A stretch of DNA of 64,000 nucleotides, taken from an uncultured Pelagibacteraceae bacterium. GTDB taxonomy: Bacteria; Pseudomonadota; Alphaproteobacteria; Pelagibacterales; Pelagibacteraceae. The notes under the pieces are model-generated. The model did not search any database, was not told the DNA's origin, and saw only the letters and a list, made by a program, of their open reading frames with translations. Where the stretch lies: positions 1 to 64,000 of the forward strand of contig CACJPL010000001.1 of NCBI GenBank assembly GCA_902595285.1. Direction: 5' to 3'. Below, one piece after another: positions 34,380 to 44,323 of the stretch. The position numbers and the translations under genes are program-made. Each line of letters starts with the position of its first letter. The first letter of the stretch is position 1.

Positions 34380-35164
34380 TTTATAGATTTTTTTTTGTTT
34401 TTTTAATTTTTGTATCACCAGTAAAAGCTATTGAATTCCAAGGTAAATTTCTACAAGGTCATTTTATATTAGGTAAAACTGATCCTAATGCTAAAATTTT
34501 GGTTGGAAAAAAAGAAGTAAAAGTTTCAAAAGATGGTTTTTTTGTATTTGGTATAGATCGAGATCAAAAATATGACTTAACATTTACAAAAATTATTAAT
34601 GGAAAAAAATTATTAACTACAAAAAAAGTTTTAAAAAGAAAATATAATATACAAAGAATAGATGGTCTGGCAGAGAGTAAAGTCACCCCTCCTGAATCTG
34701 TTTATAAAAGAATTAAAAAAGAAAATAATGCAATTGGAGAAGCTAGAGCAATAAATTCTGATTTACAATTTTTTAAAGAAAAATTTATAATGCCAGTTGA
34801 AGGTATAATCAGTGGTGTTTATGGTAGTCAAAGAATTTTAAATGGTAAACCAAGATGGCCTCACTATGGAATAGACATTGCAGCTAAACAAGGAACGATG
34901 ATTAAATCTTCTGGTGCAGGTATTGTTACTATGGCTGAAGATGATTTATATTATACAGGAGGTACAGTTATAATGGACCATGGTCATGGAATATCAACTA
35001 TATATTCTCATTTAGAAAATGTATTAGTCTCAGTTGGTGATCAAATTAATCAAGGAGATATAATTGGAACTGTAGGATCTACAGGAAGATCAACTGGACC
35101 ACACTTAGATTTTAGAATTAATTGGTTTCAGACAAGACTTGATCCCATGTCTGTATTAAAATAA
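34364..35164 (+). CDS. M23-family metallopeptidase (LytM domain), exported
   Basis: RWPHYGIDIAAKQGT, GHGISTIYSHL, GRSTGPHLDFRI; start MDSSIIYRFFFVFLIF chosen at 34364 (track ORF 34301). Confidence 0.88.
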   Translation: MDSSIIYRFFFVFLIFVSPVKAIEFQGKFLQGHFILGKTDPNAKILVGKKEVKVSKDGFFVFGIDRDQKYDLTFTKIINGKKLLTTKKVLKRKYNIQRIDGLAESKVTPPESVYKRIKKENNAIGEARAINSDLQFFKEKFIMPVEGIISGVYGSQRILNGKPRWPHYGIDIAAKQGTMIKSSGAGIVTMAEDDLYYTGGTVIMDHGHGISTIYSHLENVLVSVGDQINQGDIIGTVGSTGRSTGPHLDFRINWFQTRLDPMSVLK

Positions 35165-35173
35165 TTAAATTAT

Positions 35174-35950
35174 ATGAGAAAAACATTAAAAGATAGGATT
35201 TCAGATAATTTAGTTAATGCTTTTCTAAAGAATAAAATAATTTCTCCTATTCCAAGTAAATTTACAAAAAGACTGACTGAAGCTAATAAATTTAGAAAAC
35301 TTTGTGAAAGTAAGATCAAGGATCCTGTCATTGGATTTAAAGTCGGTGGAACTGGATTCCCTTTAATGAAGAAACTTAAGGAAAAGGAACCTTTCTATGC
35401 AGCTGTTTATAAAAGAAATTTTTTAAAAAGTGGTAAGCGAGTAAAAATCAATAAGTATGTATTAGGTATAGAGGTTGAAGTTTGCTATTTGATTAAAAAA
35501 AAATTTTTTGACTCAAAAATGTTAATTACTAGAAAAAATGTTACAAAATTTATTTCCCATATGGCTCCATGTATTGAGGTAGTTGGATATCGTCAAAAAA
35601 TAAAAGGAATAAGTTCATATGGTAAATTAAGCAGTGATTTTGGAGTAAATATTAAATTTTTAATTGGTAAAAAGAAAAAATTTAAAAAAATTAAAATAAA
35701 TAACTTAAAAGCTAATATTTCAAATAAAAAAATCAACCAAAGTGTTAATGGAAATACCAACGCTGTTTACATTAATCCATTAAACTCTCTAAAGTTTTTA
35801 CTAAACAATATTAAAAAAGATAAAACAAATTTAAAAAAAGATTTTTGGGTCTTTACTGGTTCAACTGTAGGTGTGGTTCCAATTTTAGGTAAGGGATTAT
35901 ACACTGGAAAAATTGAAAAATTAGGATCGGTAAAAGCAAAAATTTATTAA
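35174..35950 (+). CDS. 2-keto-4-pentenoate hydratase/fumarylacetoacetate hydrolase-like protein
   Basis: 258 aa, IGFKVGGT, GIEVEVCYLIKK, FTGSTVGVVPILGKG layout of MhpD/FAH-like family. Confidence 0.6.
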   Translation: MRKTLKDRISDNLVNAFLKNKIISPIPSKFTKRLTEANKFRKLCESKIKDPVIGFKVGGTGFPLMKKLKEKEPFYAAVYKRNFLKSGKRVKINKYVLGIEVEVCYLIKKKFFDSKMLITRKNVTKFISHMAPCIEVVGYRQKIKGISSYGKLSSDFGVNIKFLIGKKKKFKKIKINNLKANISNKKINQSVNGNTNAVYINPLNSLKFLLNNIKKDKTNLKKDFWVFTGSTVGVVPILGKGLYTGKIEKLGSVKAKIY

Positions 35951-35962
35951 TCATTAAATAAA

Positions 35963-36850
35963 ATGTCAGATAACAAAAAGGCAATCTTCTTAATTATAAC
36001 TTCAGTATTATGTGGGACTTTGATGCTAACATTTTTAAAATTAGCTCAAGAAGATGTAAATGTTTATGTTGCTGGATTTTTTAGATTTTTATTTGGTTTG
36101 CTGATTATTTTTCCATATATGTTAAAATCTAAATTAAAAGTATTTAAAACAAATCATCATAAAAAACATTTTTTGAGAGCTTTTTTAAACTTGCCTTCAA
36201 TGCTTTTATATTTTTCAGCTTTAGTAATGATGCCAATTGAAAAAGCTACTGCAATATCTTTTGTTGTTCCTTTCATAGTAACAATCCTGGCAGTTTTATT
36301 TCTTGGAGAAAAAATTTACATTTATAGAAGTTTTGCATTAGTTTTGGGATTTATTGGTATGTTAATAATTTTAAGACCAGGAATAATTGATATCTCTATT
36401 GGAGTTTATATGGCACTAGCATCATCTTTTATGTGGTCAGTTGTAATTATAATTACAAAAAGTATTGCAAAAGATGATAGTTCAATCACGATTTTATCTT
36501 ATGGGTACACATACATGACATTTTTTAGTTTCATTATCGTATTATTTCATTGGCAAACACCTAGTTTACAAACTTTGATTTATTTATTTTTTGGAGGTTT
36601 ATCTGGTACTTTGTTGCACCTATGTATTAATCACGCATACAAATTAGTAGATGTAAGCATGACACAACCATATTCTTTTCTAAGTTTAGTATTTGCTTCT
36701 CTAATTGGTTATTTTGTTTTTAGTGAAACCCCTGATCTCTTCACTTGGATTGGAGCAAGTATTATATTTTTAGGAGTTTTTATTATGTCATATCGTGAAA
36801 TGAAGCTTGATAAAGAAATAATTAGAAAAAGACTAGATATAAAATCTTAA
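35963..36850 (+). CDS. EamA/DMT-family transporter
   Basis: 295 aa, 10 TM-like, two EamA repeats; FLGEKIYIYRSFALVLGFIGMLIILRPG. Confidence 0.88.
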   Translation: MSDNKKAIFLIITSVLCGTLMLTFLKLAQEDVNVYVAGFFRFLFGLLIIFPYMLKSKLKVFKTNHHKKHFLRAFLNLPSMLLYFSALVMMPIEKATAISFVVPFIVTILAVLFLGEKIYIYRSFALVLGFIGMLIILRPGIIDISIGVYMALASSFMWSVVIIITKSIAKDDSSITILSYGYTYMTFFSFIIVLFHWQTPSLQTLIYLFFGGLSGTLLHLCINHAYKLVDVSMTQPYSFLSLVFASLIGYFVFSETPDLFTWIGASIIFLGVFIMSYREMKLDKEIIRKRLDIKS

Positions 36851-36856
36851 ATTAAT

Positions 36857-38161
36857 TTAGATATCGGATTTAGCCCTATAACGTTCATAGAGTAACCTAG
36901 TTTTGATTCCTAAATTTAAAAATGGCTGCGGAGGTAATAAAGTTGGTTTATTTCTTTTTTCGATAATTTTAATTTCATCTGAGTTTTTATTGCTTGCCTT
37001 AATAGCAATTTGTTCTCCAAATAATGTTCCAACTCCTATACCAGAACCATTATAACAACCTGCTACAAATATATTTTCTTTGATTTTTTCAAAAATTTGA
37101 GAACTATTTCTTGTCCTAGATACTATACCTGACCAGGTAGATTGAATTATATTTTCTGGTAATTCTGGAAACCTTTTTTTGATTCCAATTTTTTGAATTA
37201 ATGATCTTTTAATTAAATCAGCTTGTAACATTTTAAATGGACTATGAACCTCTGCTGTATTTCTGATTAAAATTCTTCTATCTTTAGTCATCCTCACAGT
37301 GGCTCCCATAGGTCTAATAGGTAATACTCCCCATTCTTTTGGTTGACCTATTAATTTAAATTCCATATCTGTCAAAGGTCTTGTCATGCTAGCTGTGAGC
37401 GTTATTGGAAAATTATAATTAACTTTAATTCCTAAAGATTTCAAAAAACCATTTGTGGCAAAAATGATTTTTTTAGTTTTTACTTTTGCATTTTTAAACT
37501 CACACGTAATATAATCTTTTAATGAAGACCAATTTAACAGACTACTATCTTCATATAATTCTACACTAGCAGGTAAAGCACTAACCATGGATCTAGCTAA
37601 TTTTCCAGGATGTAATAAAATTCCACCTTTTGTATAGAGTGCAATATTATAAAATCTTGTACCTAGTTTTTTTGACAAATCATTATTATCTAATAATTTA
37701 TGATTAAATCCTAATTTAGAAAGAGTATCTGAAAAATTCGTCAATATTTTTTTATCCTCTATTTTTGATGAAGCAAAATATTTTCCACATTCATTCCAAT
37801 CACAGTCAACTTGATGTTCTTGAATAAATTTTTTTACAACATCAATACCTAGAGAATAAATATCAGATTTTTTTTTATAATTTTCTAATTGCTTATTAGA
37901 AGTAAAACCATCATTAAGAGTTGTATCTACCAAGTATCCAGAATTTCTAGAGCTTGCTCCCTCACCTGCTGTTTGAGCATCCACTAATATAATTTTTTGA
38001 TTTGGATTTAATTCAGCTAATTTTCTCGCTGCCGATAACCCAGTATAACCGGCTCCAATAATTAGCCATTCACAGTAATGATTATTTTTTAAAGATGAAG
38101 ATTTAATTCGAGGAGTTAGATCATTAATCCAGCTGCAATAATTATCATTAGTAACATCCAT
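36857..38161 (-). CDS. DAO/DadA-type FAD-dependent oxidoreductase
   Basis: LIIGAGYTGLSAARKLAE, GEGASSRNSGYL, VAGCYNGSGIGVGTLFG; amine oxidase-like, candidate TauY-like. Confidence 0.85.
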   Translation of the reverse strand: MDVTNDNYCSWINDLTPRIKSSSLKNNHYCEWLIIGAGYTGLSAARKLAELNPNQKIILVDAQTAGEGASSRNSGYLVDTTLNDGFTSNKQLENYKKKSDIYSLGIDVVKKFIQEHQVDCDWNECGKYFASSKIEDKKILTNFSDTLSKLGFNHKLLDNNDLSKKLGTRFYNIALYTKGGILLHPGKLARSMVSALPASVELYEDSSLLNWSSLKDYITCEFKNAKVKTKKIIFATNGFLKSLGIKVNYNFPITLTASMTRPLTDMEFKLIGQPKEWGVLPIRPMGATVRMTKDRRILIRNTAEVHSPFKMLQADLIKRSLIQKIGIKKRFPELPENIIQSTWSGIVSRTRNSSQIFEKIKENIFVAGCYNGSGIGVGTLFGEQIAIKASNKNSDEIKIIEKRNKPTLLPPQPFLNLGIKTRLLYERYRAKSDI

Positions 38162-38200
38162 TCAATTACAATATGACAATTGATTGTTATTTAAAAGATT

Positions 38201-39985
38201 TTAAGAATTTAAAGAAGGTTGTTTCTTCATATCCTCTTTTTTAATACCCGCAACTCTAACTGGTTTCTTCATAGCATCTCTTCTAAAAGGTTCGCCAAGT
38301 TCTTGGTTTAAAATAACTTCTATAAAGGTAGTAATACCTTTCTTTTGATCTTCACATGATTGTTTAATAGCATTTGTAGTTTCTTCCATTGTTTTAACAG
38401 TTACACCTTTTAAACCACAAGCATCAGCAACTTTAGCGTAACTTAACTCTGGATCTAACTCAGTACCAACAAAGTTATTATCAAACCAAAGTGTAGTATT
38501 TCTTTTTTCTGCTCCCCATTGATAATTTCTGAAAATAACCATTGTTATTGCGGGCCACTCTTCTCTTGCACATGAGCTCATTTCATTCATGCTTATTCCG
38601 AAAGCACCATCACCAGCAAATCCGATAACAGGAGTGTCTGGACAACCAATCTTTGCTCCCAATATTGATGGAAATCCATAACCACAAGGACCAAATAAAC
38701 CAGGAGCTAAATATTTTCTTGGTTTTTCAAAAGTTGGATAAGCATTTCCTATTGCACAATTGTTGCCAATATCACTTGATATAATTACATCATCAGGCAT
38801 TCCTACTTGAATTGCTCTCCATGCTTGTCTTGGTGACATTCTATCTGCATCTCTTTCTCTTGCTTCTTTGTTCCAAACTGTTCCTTCATCATCATCTTCA
38901 TGATCTAAACTTGAAAGTTTTTGTAACCAAGCAGATTTAGTTTTATGAATTAAATCTTTTCGAGCTTGTCTATCAGTATCACCAGCATTTGATGATAATT
39001 TTGCTAAAATTTGCTCTGCAACAAGTTTTGCATCTCCGCTTATTCCTACTGTAACTTTTTTGGTTAAACCTATTCTATCAGGATTAATATCAACCTGGAT
39101 TATATTTGCATTCTTAGGCCAATAATCTATTCCATAACCTGGTAAGGTAGAAAAAGGATTTAATCTTGTTCCTAAAGCTAATACTACATCAGCTTTCGAA
39201 ATTAATTCCATTGCAGCTTTTGATCCATTGTAACCTAAGGGACCAACCGCTAAAGGATGGCTTCCCGGGAAACTATCATTATGTTGGTAACCTGAACAAA
39301 CTGGTGAGTCTAATTTTTCTGCAAGTTTTTTTGCGGCTTCAATAGCCCCACCAATTACAACTCCCGCACCAGATAATATAACTGGAAATTTTGCTTTAGA
39401 CAATAAATCAGCTGCTTTTACAACAGCATCATTTCCTCCACCCTGTCTTTCAAGTCTTACGATTGGAGGAAGATCAATATCAATTACTTGACACCAATAA
39501 TCTCTTGGAACATTTATTTGTGCTGGTGCTGATCCCCTAATAGCTTTTTCAATTACTCTGTTTAACACTTCTGCCATTCTAGAAGGATCTCTTACTTCTT
39601 CTTGGTAACAAACCATATCTTTAAATAAATTCATTTGCTCTACTTCTTGAAATCCTCCTTGTCCCATTGTTTTATTAGCTGCCTGAGGTGTAACTAATAA
39701 AAGTGGAGTATGATTCCAATAAGCTGTTTTGATAGGTGTAACTAATCCAGTAATTCCAGGCCCATTCTGTGCAATAACCATTGACATTTTTCCAGTAGCT
39801 CTAGTGTATCCATCAGCAATTAAACCACCGTTTGTTTCATGAGCAACATCCCAAAAAGTTATACCGGCATCTGGAAAAATATCTGAAATTGGCATAAAGG
39901 CAGAACCTATGATTCCAAATGCATGTTCAATACCGTGCATTTGCAAAACTTTTACAAAAGCTTCTTCTGTTGTCATTTTAGTCAT
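38201..39985 (-). CDS. xsc: Sulfoacetaldehyde acetyltransferase (ThDP-dependent)
   Basis: 594 aa, IIGSAFMPISDIFPDAGITFWDVAHETNGGLIADGYTRATGKMSMVIAQNGPGITG, QGGFQEVEQMNLFKDMV as recalled for Xsc rather than acetolactate synthase. Confidence 0.88.
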   Translation of the reverse strand: MTKMTTEEAFVKVLQMHGIEHAFGIIGSAFMPISDIFPDAGITFWDVAHETNGGLIADGYTRATGKMSMVIAQNGPGITGLVTPIKTAYWNHTPLLLVTPQAANKTMGQGGFQEVEQMNLFKDMVCYQEEVRDPSRMAEVLNRVIEKAIRGSAPAQINVPRDYWCQVIDIDLPPIVRLERQGGGNDAVVKAADLLSKAKFPVILSGAGVVIGGAIEAAKKLAEKLDSPVCSGYQHNDSFPGSHPLAVGPLGYNGSKAAMELISKADVVLALGTRLNPFSTLPGYGIDYWPKNANIIQVDINPDRIGLTKKVTVGISGDAKLVAEQILAKLSSNAGDTDRQARKDLIHKTKSAWLQKLSSLDHEDDDEGTVWNKEARERDADRMSPRQAWRAIQVGMPDDVIISSDIGNNCAIGNAYPTFEKPRKYLAPGLFGPCGYGFPSILGAKIGCPDTPVIGFAGDGAFGISMNEMSSCAREEWPAITMVIFRNYQWGAEKRNTTLWFDNNFVGTELDPELSYAKVADACGLKGVTVKTMEETTNAIKQSCEDQKKGITTFIEVILNQELGEPFRRDAMKKPVRVAGIKKEDMKKQPSLNS

Positions 39986-40095
39986 AAAACTAGAACCTCT
40001 CTAAAATATGTTAAACTATTTATAAAATTCGTTTGTTAATTTGTGCGATTAATATATAAGATTTTACAAATTTCAAACAAACAAATCGACACGAT

Positions 40096-40380
40096 ATGGC
40101 AACAGATATAATAATTCACGACGAAAATGACAACGTAGGAGTAGTTGTTATTGAAAAAATCACCTCAAAACAAGATTGCTCTTGTTGGGTTATGGAGAAC
40201 GACAAAACCGTTGGTATTCAATCTGCAGATGAAATCCCCTTGGGTCACAAGATAGCTATGGTTGACCTTAATGAAGGTGATACAATTATTAAATACGGTC
40301 ACGACATAGGAAAAGTAGTTAAATCAATTAAAAAAGGTGAGCATGTTCATGTTCACAACGTAAAAACAAAGAAGTGGTAA
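40096..40380 (+). CDS. suyA: (2R)-3-sulfolactate sulfo-lyase, small (alpha) subunit; SAF domain
   Basis: 94 aa, IPLGHKIAMVDLNEGDTIIKYGHDIGKVVKSIKKGEHVHVHNVKTKKW; paired with SuyB. Confidence 0.82.
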   Translation: MATDIIIHDENDNVGVVVIEKITSKQDCSCWVMENDKTVGIQSADEIPLGHKIAMVDLNEGDTIIKYGHDIGKVVKSIKKGEHVHVHNVKTKKW

Positions 40381-40383
40381 ATA

Positions 40384-41550
40384 ATGGAAATTCCAAAAAG
40401 TTTTTTAGGTTTTAAAAGGGAAAATGGAAGAGCTGGAACAAGAAATCATGTAATTATTTTACCGGTTGATGACATTTCAAATGCATGTGCTGAAGCTGTC
40501 TCAAATAATATTAAAGGAACAATTGCACTACCACATTCATATGGAAGATTACAGTTTGGTGCAGATTTAGAATTACATTTTAGAACTATGATTGGTACTG
40601 CAAAAAATCCCAATGTAGCTGCTGCAATTGTAATTGGGATAGAACCTAAATGGACTAAAAGAATTGTAGATGAAGTTGCTAAAACAGGTAAACCTGTTGA
40701 GGGCTTTAGTATTGAAGGAGCTGGAGACATTGAAACGATTATGAAAGCTTCAAAAAAAGCTCAAGAATTTTCTATTTGGGCTTCAGAAAAACAAAGGGAA
40801 GAGTGCCCGATAAGTGATTTATGGATTTCAGTTAAATGTGGAGAGTCTGATACTACTTCTGGGCTAGCATCAAATCCTACTGTTGGTAATTTAATGGATA
40901 AACTTGAGCCCCTTGGTGTTCATTTATGTTTTGGAGAAACTTCTGAACTAACTGGAGCAGAAACAGTTTGTGAAAAAAGAGGTAAAACTCCTGAAGCTCA
41001 AGAAAAATTTAAAAAAACTTGGAACGATTATAATGACTTTATCTTAAAAGAAGCTACTGATGATTTATCTGAAAGCCAACCTACTGCTGGTAATATTGCT
41101 GGAGGTTTAACAACTATTGAAGAAAAAGCTTTTGGTAATTTTCAGAAAATTGGTTCAAGACAATTTATTGATGTTTTAACTCCTGCAGAAGAACCTGAAA
41201 AAGGCCCAGGATTATATTTTATGGATACTTCTTCTGCTGCAGCTGAATGTGTTACACTTCAAGCTGCAGGAGGATTTAATATTCATTTATTTCCCACAGG
41301 ACAAGGGAATATAATCGGAAATCCAATCGAACCTGTTATAAAGTTAACTGCTAACCCACTTACAGCAGTTAATATGAGTGAACACATTGATTGCGATGTT
41401 TCAAAAATTCTTTCAAGAGAAATGAATTTATCTGAAGCCGGTGATGAACTAATTAAGACAACTTTAAGGGTAGCTAATGGAAGATTAACTTGTGCAGAGG
41501 CTTTAGGTCATAGAGAATTTGTGATGACTAAACTCTACAGAAGTGCATAA
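40384..41550 (+). CDS. suyB: (2R)-3-sulfolactate sulfo-lyase, large (beta) subunit (UxaA family)
   Basis: 388 aa, [75 protein letters not shown]; length fits SuyB. Confidence 0.85.
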   Translation: MEIPKSFLGFKRENGRAGTRNHVIILPVDDISNACAEAVSNNIKGTIALPHSYGRLQFGADLELHFRTMIGTAKNPNVAAAIVIGIEPKWTKRIVDEVAKTGKPVEGFSIEGAGDIETIMKASKKAQEFSIWASEKQREECPISDLWISVKCGESDTTSGLASNPTVGNLMDKLEPLGVHLCFGETSELTGAETVCEKRGKTPEAQEKFKKTWNDYNDFILKEATDDLSESQPTAGNIAGGLTTIEEKAFGNFQKIGSRQFIDVLTPAEEPEKGPGLYFMDTSSAAAECVTLQAAGGFNIHLFPTGQGNIIGNPIEPVIKLTANPLTAVNMSEHIDCDVSKILSREMNLSEAGDELIKTTLRVANGRLTCAEALGHREFVMTKLYRSA

Positions 41551-41558
41551 AAATTTCT

Positions 41559-42638
41559 GTGGCTATTAAGTTTCAGTATATAAAATCAATTTTTCCAGGT
41601 GTTGTTTTAGCTTTAGTTTTTTGTTTGTTCTCTCAAGGAATAAATAATGTTTTAGCGATAGAGATTTTTGGTACTGAAAAAAGTCCAATATCAACAGTTC
41701 TAATAGCAATATTGCTTGGAATATTAATGGGAAATGCCTTTACACCAAGACCAGGTATGATGATTGGTTTAGATTTTACCCAACAATACATTTTAAAATT
41801 AGGAATTATTTTTTTAGGTATCAGACTTAGTTTTGCTGATTTTATAAAATTTGGTTCTGTTGCGATACCATTAGTGATATTTTGTATTTTGGGAGTATTA
41901 ATATTAATAAAACTTCTTATAAAAAAAGTCCCTATATCATCAAAAATGTCTTATCTAATTGCTATTGGTACTAGTGTTTGTGGAGCTACAGCAATTGTTG
42001 CAACAGCACCAGTTATCAATGCAAAAAAAACAGAAGTTGCTTATGCAATAGCTAATATTACATTATTTGGGGTTATTGCCATGCTTGTTTACCCTTATTT
42101 TGCGGAATGGTATTTTGAAAATAATGCTTTGGAAGCTGGCTTATTTTTAGGAACCTCAATTCACGAAACTTCTCAAGTCGCTGCCGCAGGATTAATTTAT
42201 GATCAACAATTCAATAATCCTGAAACTTTAGATGTAGCAACAGTAACAAAATTAATTAGAAATACTTTTCTAGTAATACTTATACCTTTATTTGCTTTCT
42301 TATATAATAGAGGGGAAATTAAGGGCCAAAAATACTCAATTTTGAGTATTTTTCCATATTTTGTAATTGGATTCATTGGCATGATAATTATTAGAAATTT
42401 AGGTGATCAATTATTTTCAGTTGAAAGTGATAATTTTTATAACTGGTCTAAATTTATTGAATATTTGAAAATTTCAACAACTGTATTTTTAACAATGGCA
42501 ATGGCTGCTGTAGGAATTTCAATAAACTTAAGTGAACTTAAATCAATGGGCTATAAACCTTTTGTAGTTGGTTTGATTGCGGCAGTAACTGTTGGAATTA
42601 TTAGTTTAATATATATAGAAACTTTAAAAATTTTTTAA
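41559..42638 (+). CDS. YeiH/UPF0324 family putative sulfate/sulfite exporter
   Basis: 359 aa, GTSVCGATAIVATAPVI, LGTSIHETSQVAAAG motifs; GTG start. Confidence 0.88.
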   Translation: MAIKFQYIKSIFPGVVLALVFCLFSQGINNVLAIEIFGTEKSPISTVLIAILLGILMGNAFTPRPGMMIGLDFTQQYILKLGIIFLGIRLSFADFIKFGSVAIPLVIFCILGVLILIKLLIKKVPISSKMSYLIAIGTSVCGATAIVATAPVINAKKTEVAYAIANITLFGVIAMLVYPYFAEWYFENNALEAGLFLGTSIHETSQVAAAGLIYDQQFNNPETLDVATVTKLIRNTFLVILIPLFAFLYNRGEIKGQKYSILSIFPYFVIGFIGMIIIRNLGDQLFSVESDNFYNWSKFIEYLKISTTVFLTMAMAAVGISINLSELKSMGYKPFVVGLIAAVTVGIISLIYIETLKIF

Positions 42639-42639
42639 A

Positions 42640-43719
42640 TTAAGATTTTACTAATAATTTTTTTCTTAGATTTGACATAAAACGTCTAATAAATGCCGCT
42701 CCAACACCTAAAATAATAGCAAACATGATTGTAAATAGTCCATAGAAGAAAGGCATCTCTTTTGAAAAATCAATTATAAATTGAGAAAAGAAATTCAGAT
42801 CTGCACTTGTTGCCTTCGTAGTTCCATTAATAATCTGATCTGCGAAAAAAGTATCATAAGCAATTGCTATACCTACTATAAGCAACAAAATTGCTAACAA
42901 AGCTCTTAAACCAGAGCTATCAATTTTTTCTCCTAATTTTTGTCCAACCTGTACTCCTATTATGGATCCTACAACCAACATAAGAACTAGTAACAAATCT
43001 ATAGACCCATAATTAAATGAATGAAGAAAAGTAACAACCACACTTACAAAAATAGTTACAAATAAAGATGTACCAGGAACTAATTTAGTAGGCATTTTAA
43101 TTATATAAATCATTGCAGGCACTAAAATAAAAGCACCTCCTATTCCCATGATAGCTGCGATAAAACCAACTAATAGACCAATAATAATTGGAGTAAAAAT
43201 ACTCTCATATAATTTAGATTTTGGAAATCTCATTCTTAATGGAAGACCATGTATCCAATAATGAACATGTAATTTTTTTTTAACTACAACGTTTCTTTTT
43301 GCTTTATCTATTTCACCCAAACTTTCAACTAACATTAAAGTTCCGATTATTGCTAATATATACATGTAAGCCAGAGAGATAACTGTATCAATTTTTCCAA
43401 TACCTTTAAAATAACTAAAAGTGTAAATTCCTAAAGAAGTTCCAATTACACCTCCAATGACGATCATTGAACCCATCTTATAATCTAAAGTATTTTTTAA
43501 ATAATGAGTTGTGGAACCTGAAACAGAAGTAGCTAAAATATTATTTGCTTCATTAGCAACTGCATAAGCTGGTGGTATTCCCAGGAAGATTAAAAAAGGT
43601 GTCATTAGAAAACCTCCACCAACACCAAATAAACCTGAAAGTACTCCGACAATTGCGCTTAATAAAAGTATTTCAATAGGGTTAACAAAAACTTGAGCTA
43701 TTGGTAAAAATACTTCCAT
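42640..43719 (-). CDS. TauE/SafE-family sulfite exporter
   Basis: 359 aa, GVLSGLFGVGGGFLMTPFLIFLGIPPAYAVANEA, two TSUP repeats. Confidence 0.9.
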   Translation of the reverse strand: MEVFLPIAQVFVNPIEILLLSAIVGVLSGLFGVGGGFLMTPFLIFLGIPPAYAVANEANNILATSVSGSTTHYLKNTLDYKMGSMIVIGGVIGTSLGIYTFSYFKGIGKIDTVISLAYMYILAIIGTLMLVESLGEIDKAKRNVVVKKKLHVHYWIHGLPLRMRFPKSKLYESIFTPIIIGLLVGFIAAIMGIGGAFILVPAMIYIIKMPTKLVPGTSLFVTIFVSVVVTFLHSFNYGSIDLLLVLMLVVGSIIGVQVGQKLGEKIDSSGLRALLAILLLIVGIAIAYDTFFADQIINGTTKATSADLNFFSQFIIDFSKEMPFFYGLFTIMFAIILGVGAAFIRRFMSNLRKKLLVKS

Positions 43720-43748
43720 AAAAAATCTTGAAGTTGTTAAAAAACAAC

Positions 43749-43883
43749 TTAATTAAAAGTAATAAACGTTCCAACTAAAATCACTCCCCAATAAGCCGTT
43801 AAGCTTGCTATAATTCCTGCTTTAATTAATATTGTTTTAAAATTTGAGAGTTTATTGATAATTTTTACGTTAGAAAGTAACAT
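43749..43883 (-). CDS. Small one-TM protein (44 aa)
   Basis: Read from sequence: MLLSNVKIINKLSNFKTILIKAGIIASLTAYWGVILVGTFITFN*. Confidence 0.45.
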   Translation of the reverse strand: MLLSNVKIINKLSNFKTILIKAGIIASLTAYWGVILVGTFITFN

Positions 43884-43951
43884 TTAAACCGTCATTACAC
43901 CCACAACGAAATTTGTCAAACAATTATTTATTATTAAGTAATTTTTTTAGC

Positions 43952-44302
43952 CTAGTAGATAGTAGCCCCAAAAACTTTAATTGTGTCGTCCTCAACTCCT
44001 AAAACCAATCTTCCAAGGAACTCCCCTGGGATCTCTTTATTTGTCTGTTTAATTAGAACGGTTATATGGTCTCCTCTTCTAAGGCATCCAAACGGTTCAA
44101 AAGTTTCTTTAAGATTAGTAATTAGTTTGTTGTTAGCCCACTGCTTGCCGAGCTCTACTTCGTTAGCACCAAAAAGCATTTGAGTGGAGAAATCCTTAGT
44201 AAAACCACCATAATCCTTGAGATTAGATGATTTAACTAAATTATCCCAAATAGGTTTGGCTAATTCAAATATCTCGTCGTCTGTTTTAGATAAAATATCC
44301 AT
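43952..44302 (-). CDS. Uncharacterised 116-aa protein downstream of aprA
   Basis: Open frame, same strand and 21 nt after aprA; soluble composition; family not recognised. Confidence 0.75.
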   Translation of the reverse strand: MDILSKTDDEIFELAKPIWDNLVKSSNLKDYGGFTKDFSTQMLFGANEVELGKQWANNKLITNLKETFEPFGCLRRGDHITVLIKQTNKEIPGEFLGRLVLGVEDDTIKVFGATIY

Positions 44303-44323
44303 AAAATTTATTTGAAAAGTTTA

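Noticed and set aside
38201-39985. Possible annotation as acetolactate synthase large subunit
   Set aside because: N-terminal IIGSAFMPISDIFPDAGI and QGGFQEVEQMNLFKDMV segments and sulfonate neighbours favour Xsc.
40384-41550. Possible annotation as altronate/galactarate dehydratase (UxaA)
   Set aside because: Separate 94-aa SAF subunit ending HVHVHNVKTKKW, 388-aa large subunit and neighbouring xsc/sulfite exporters favour SuyAB; still needs a tree.
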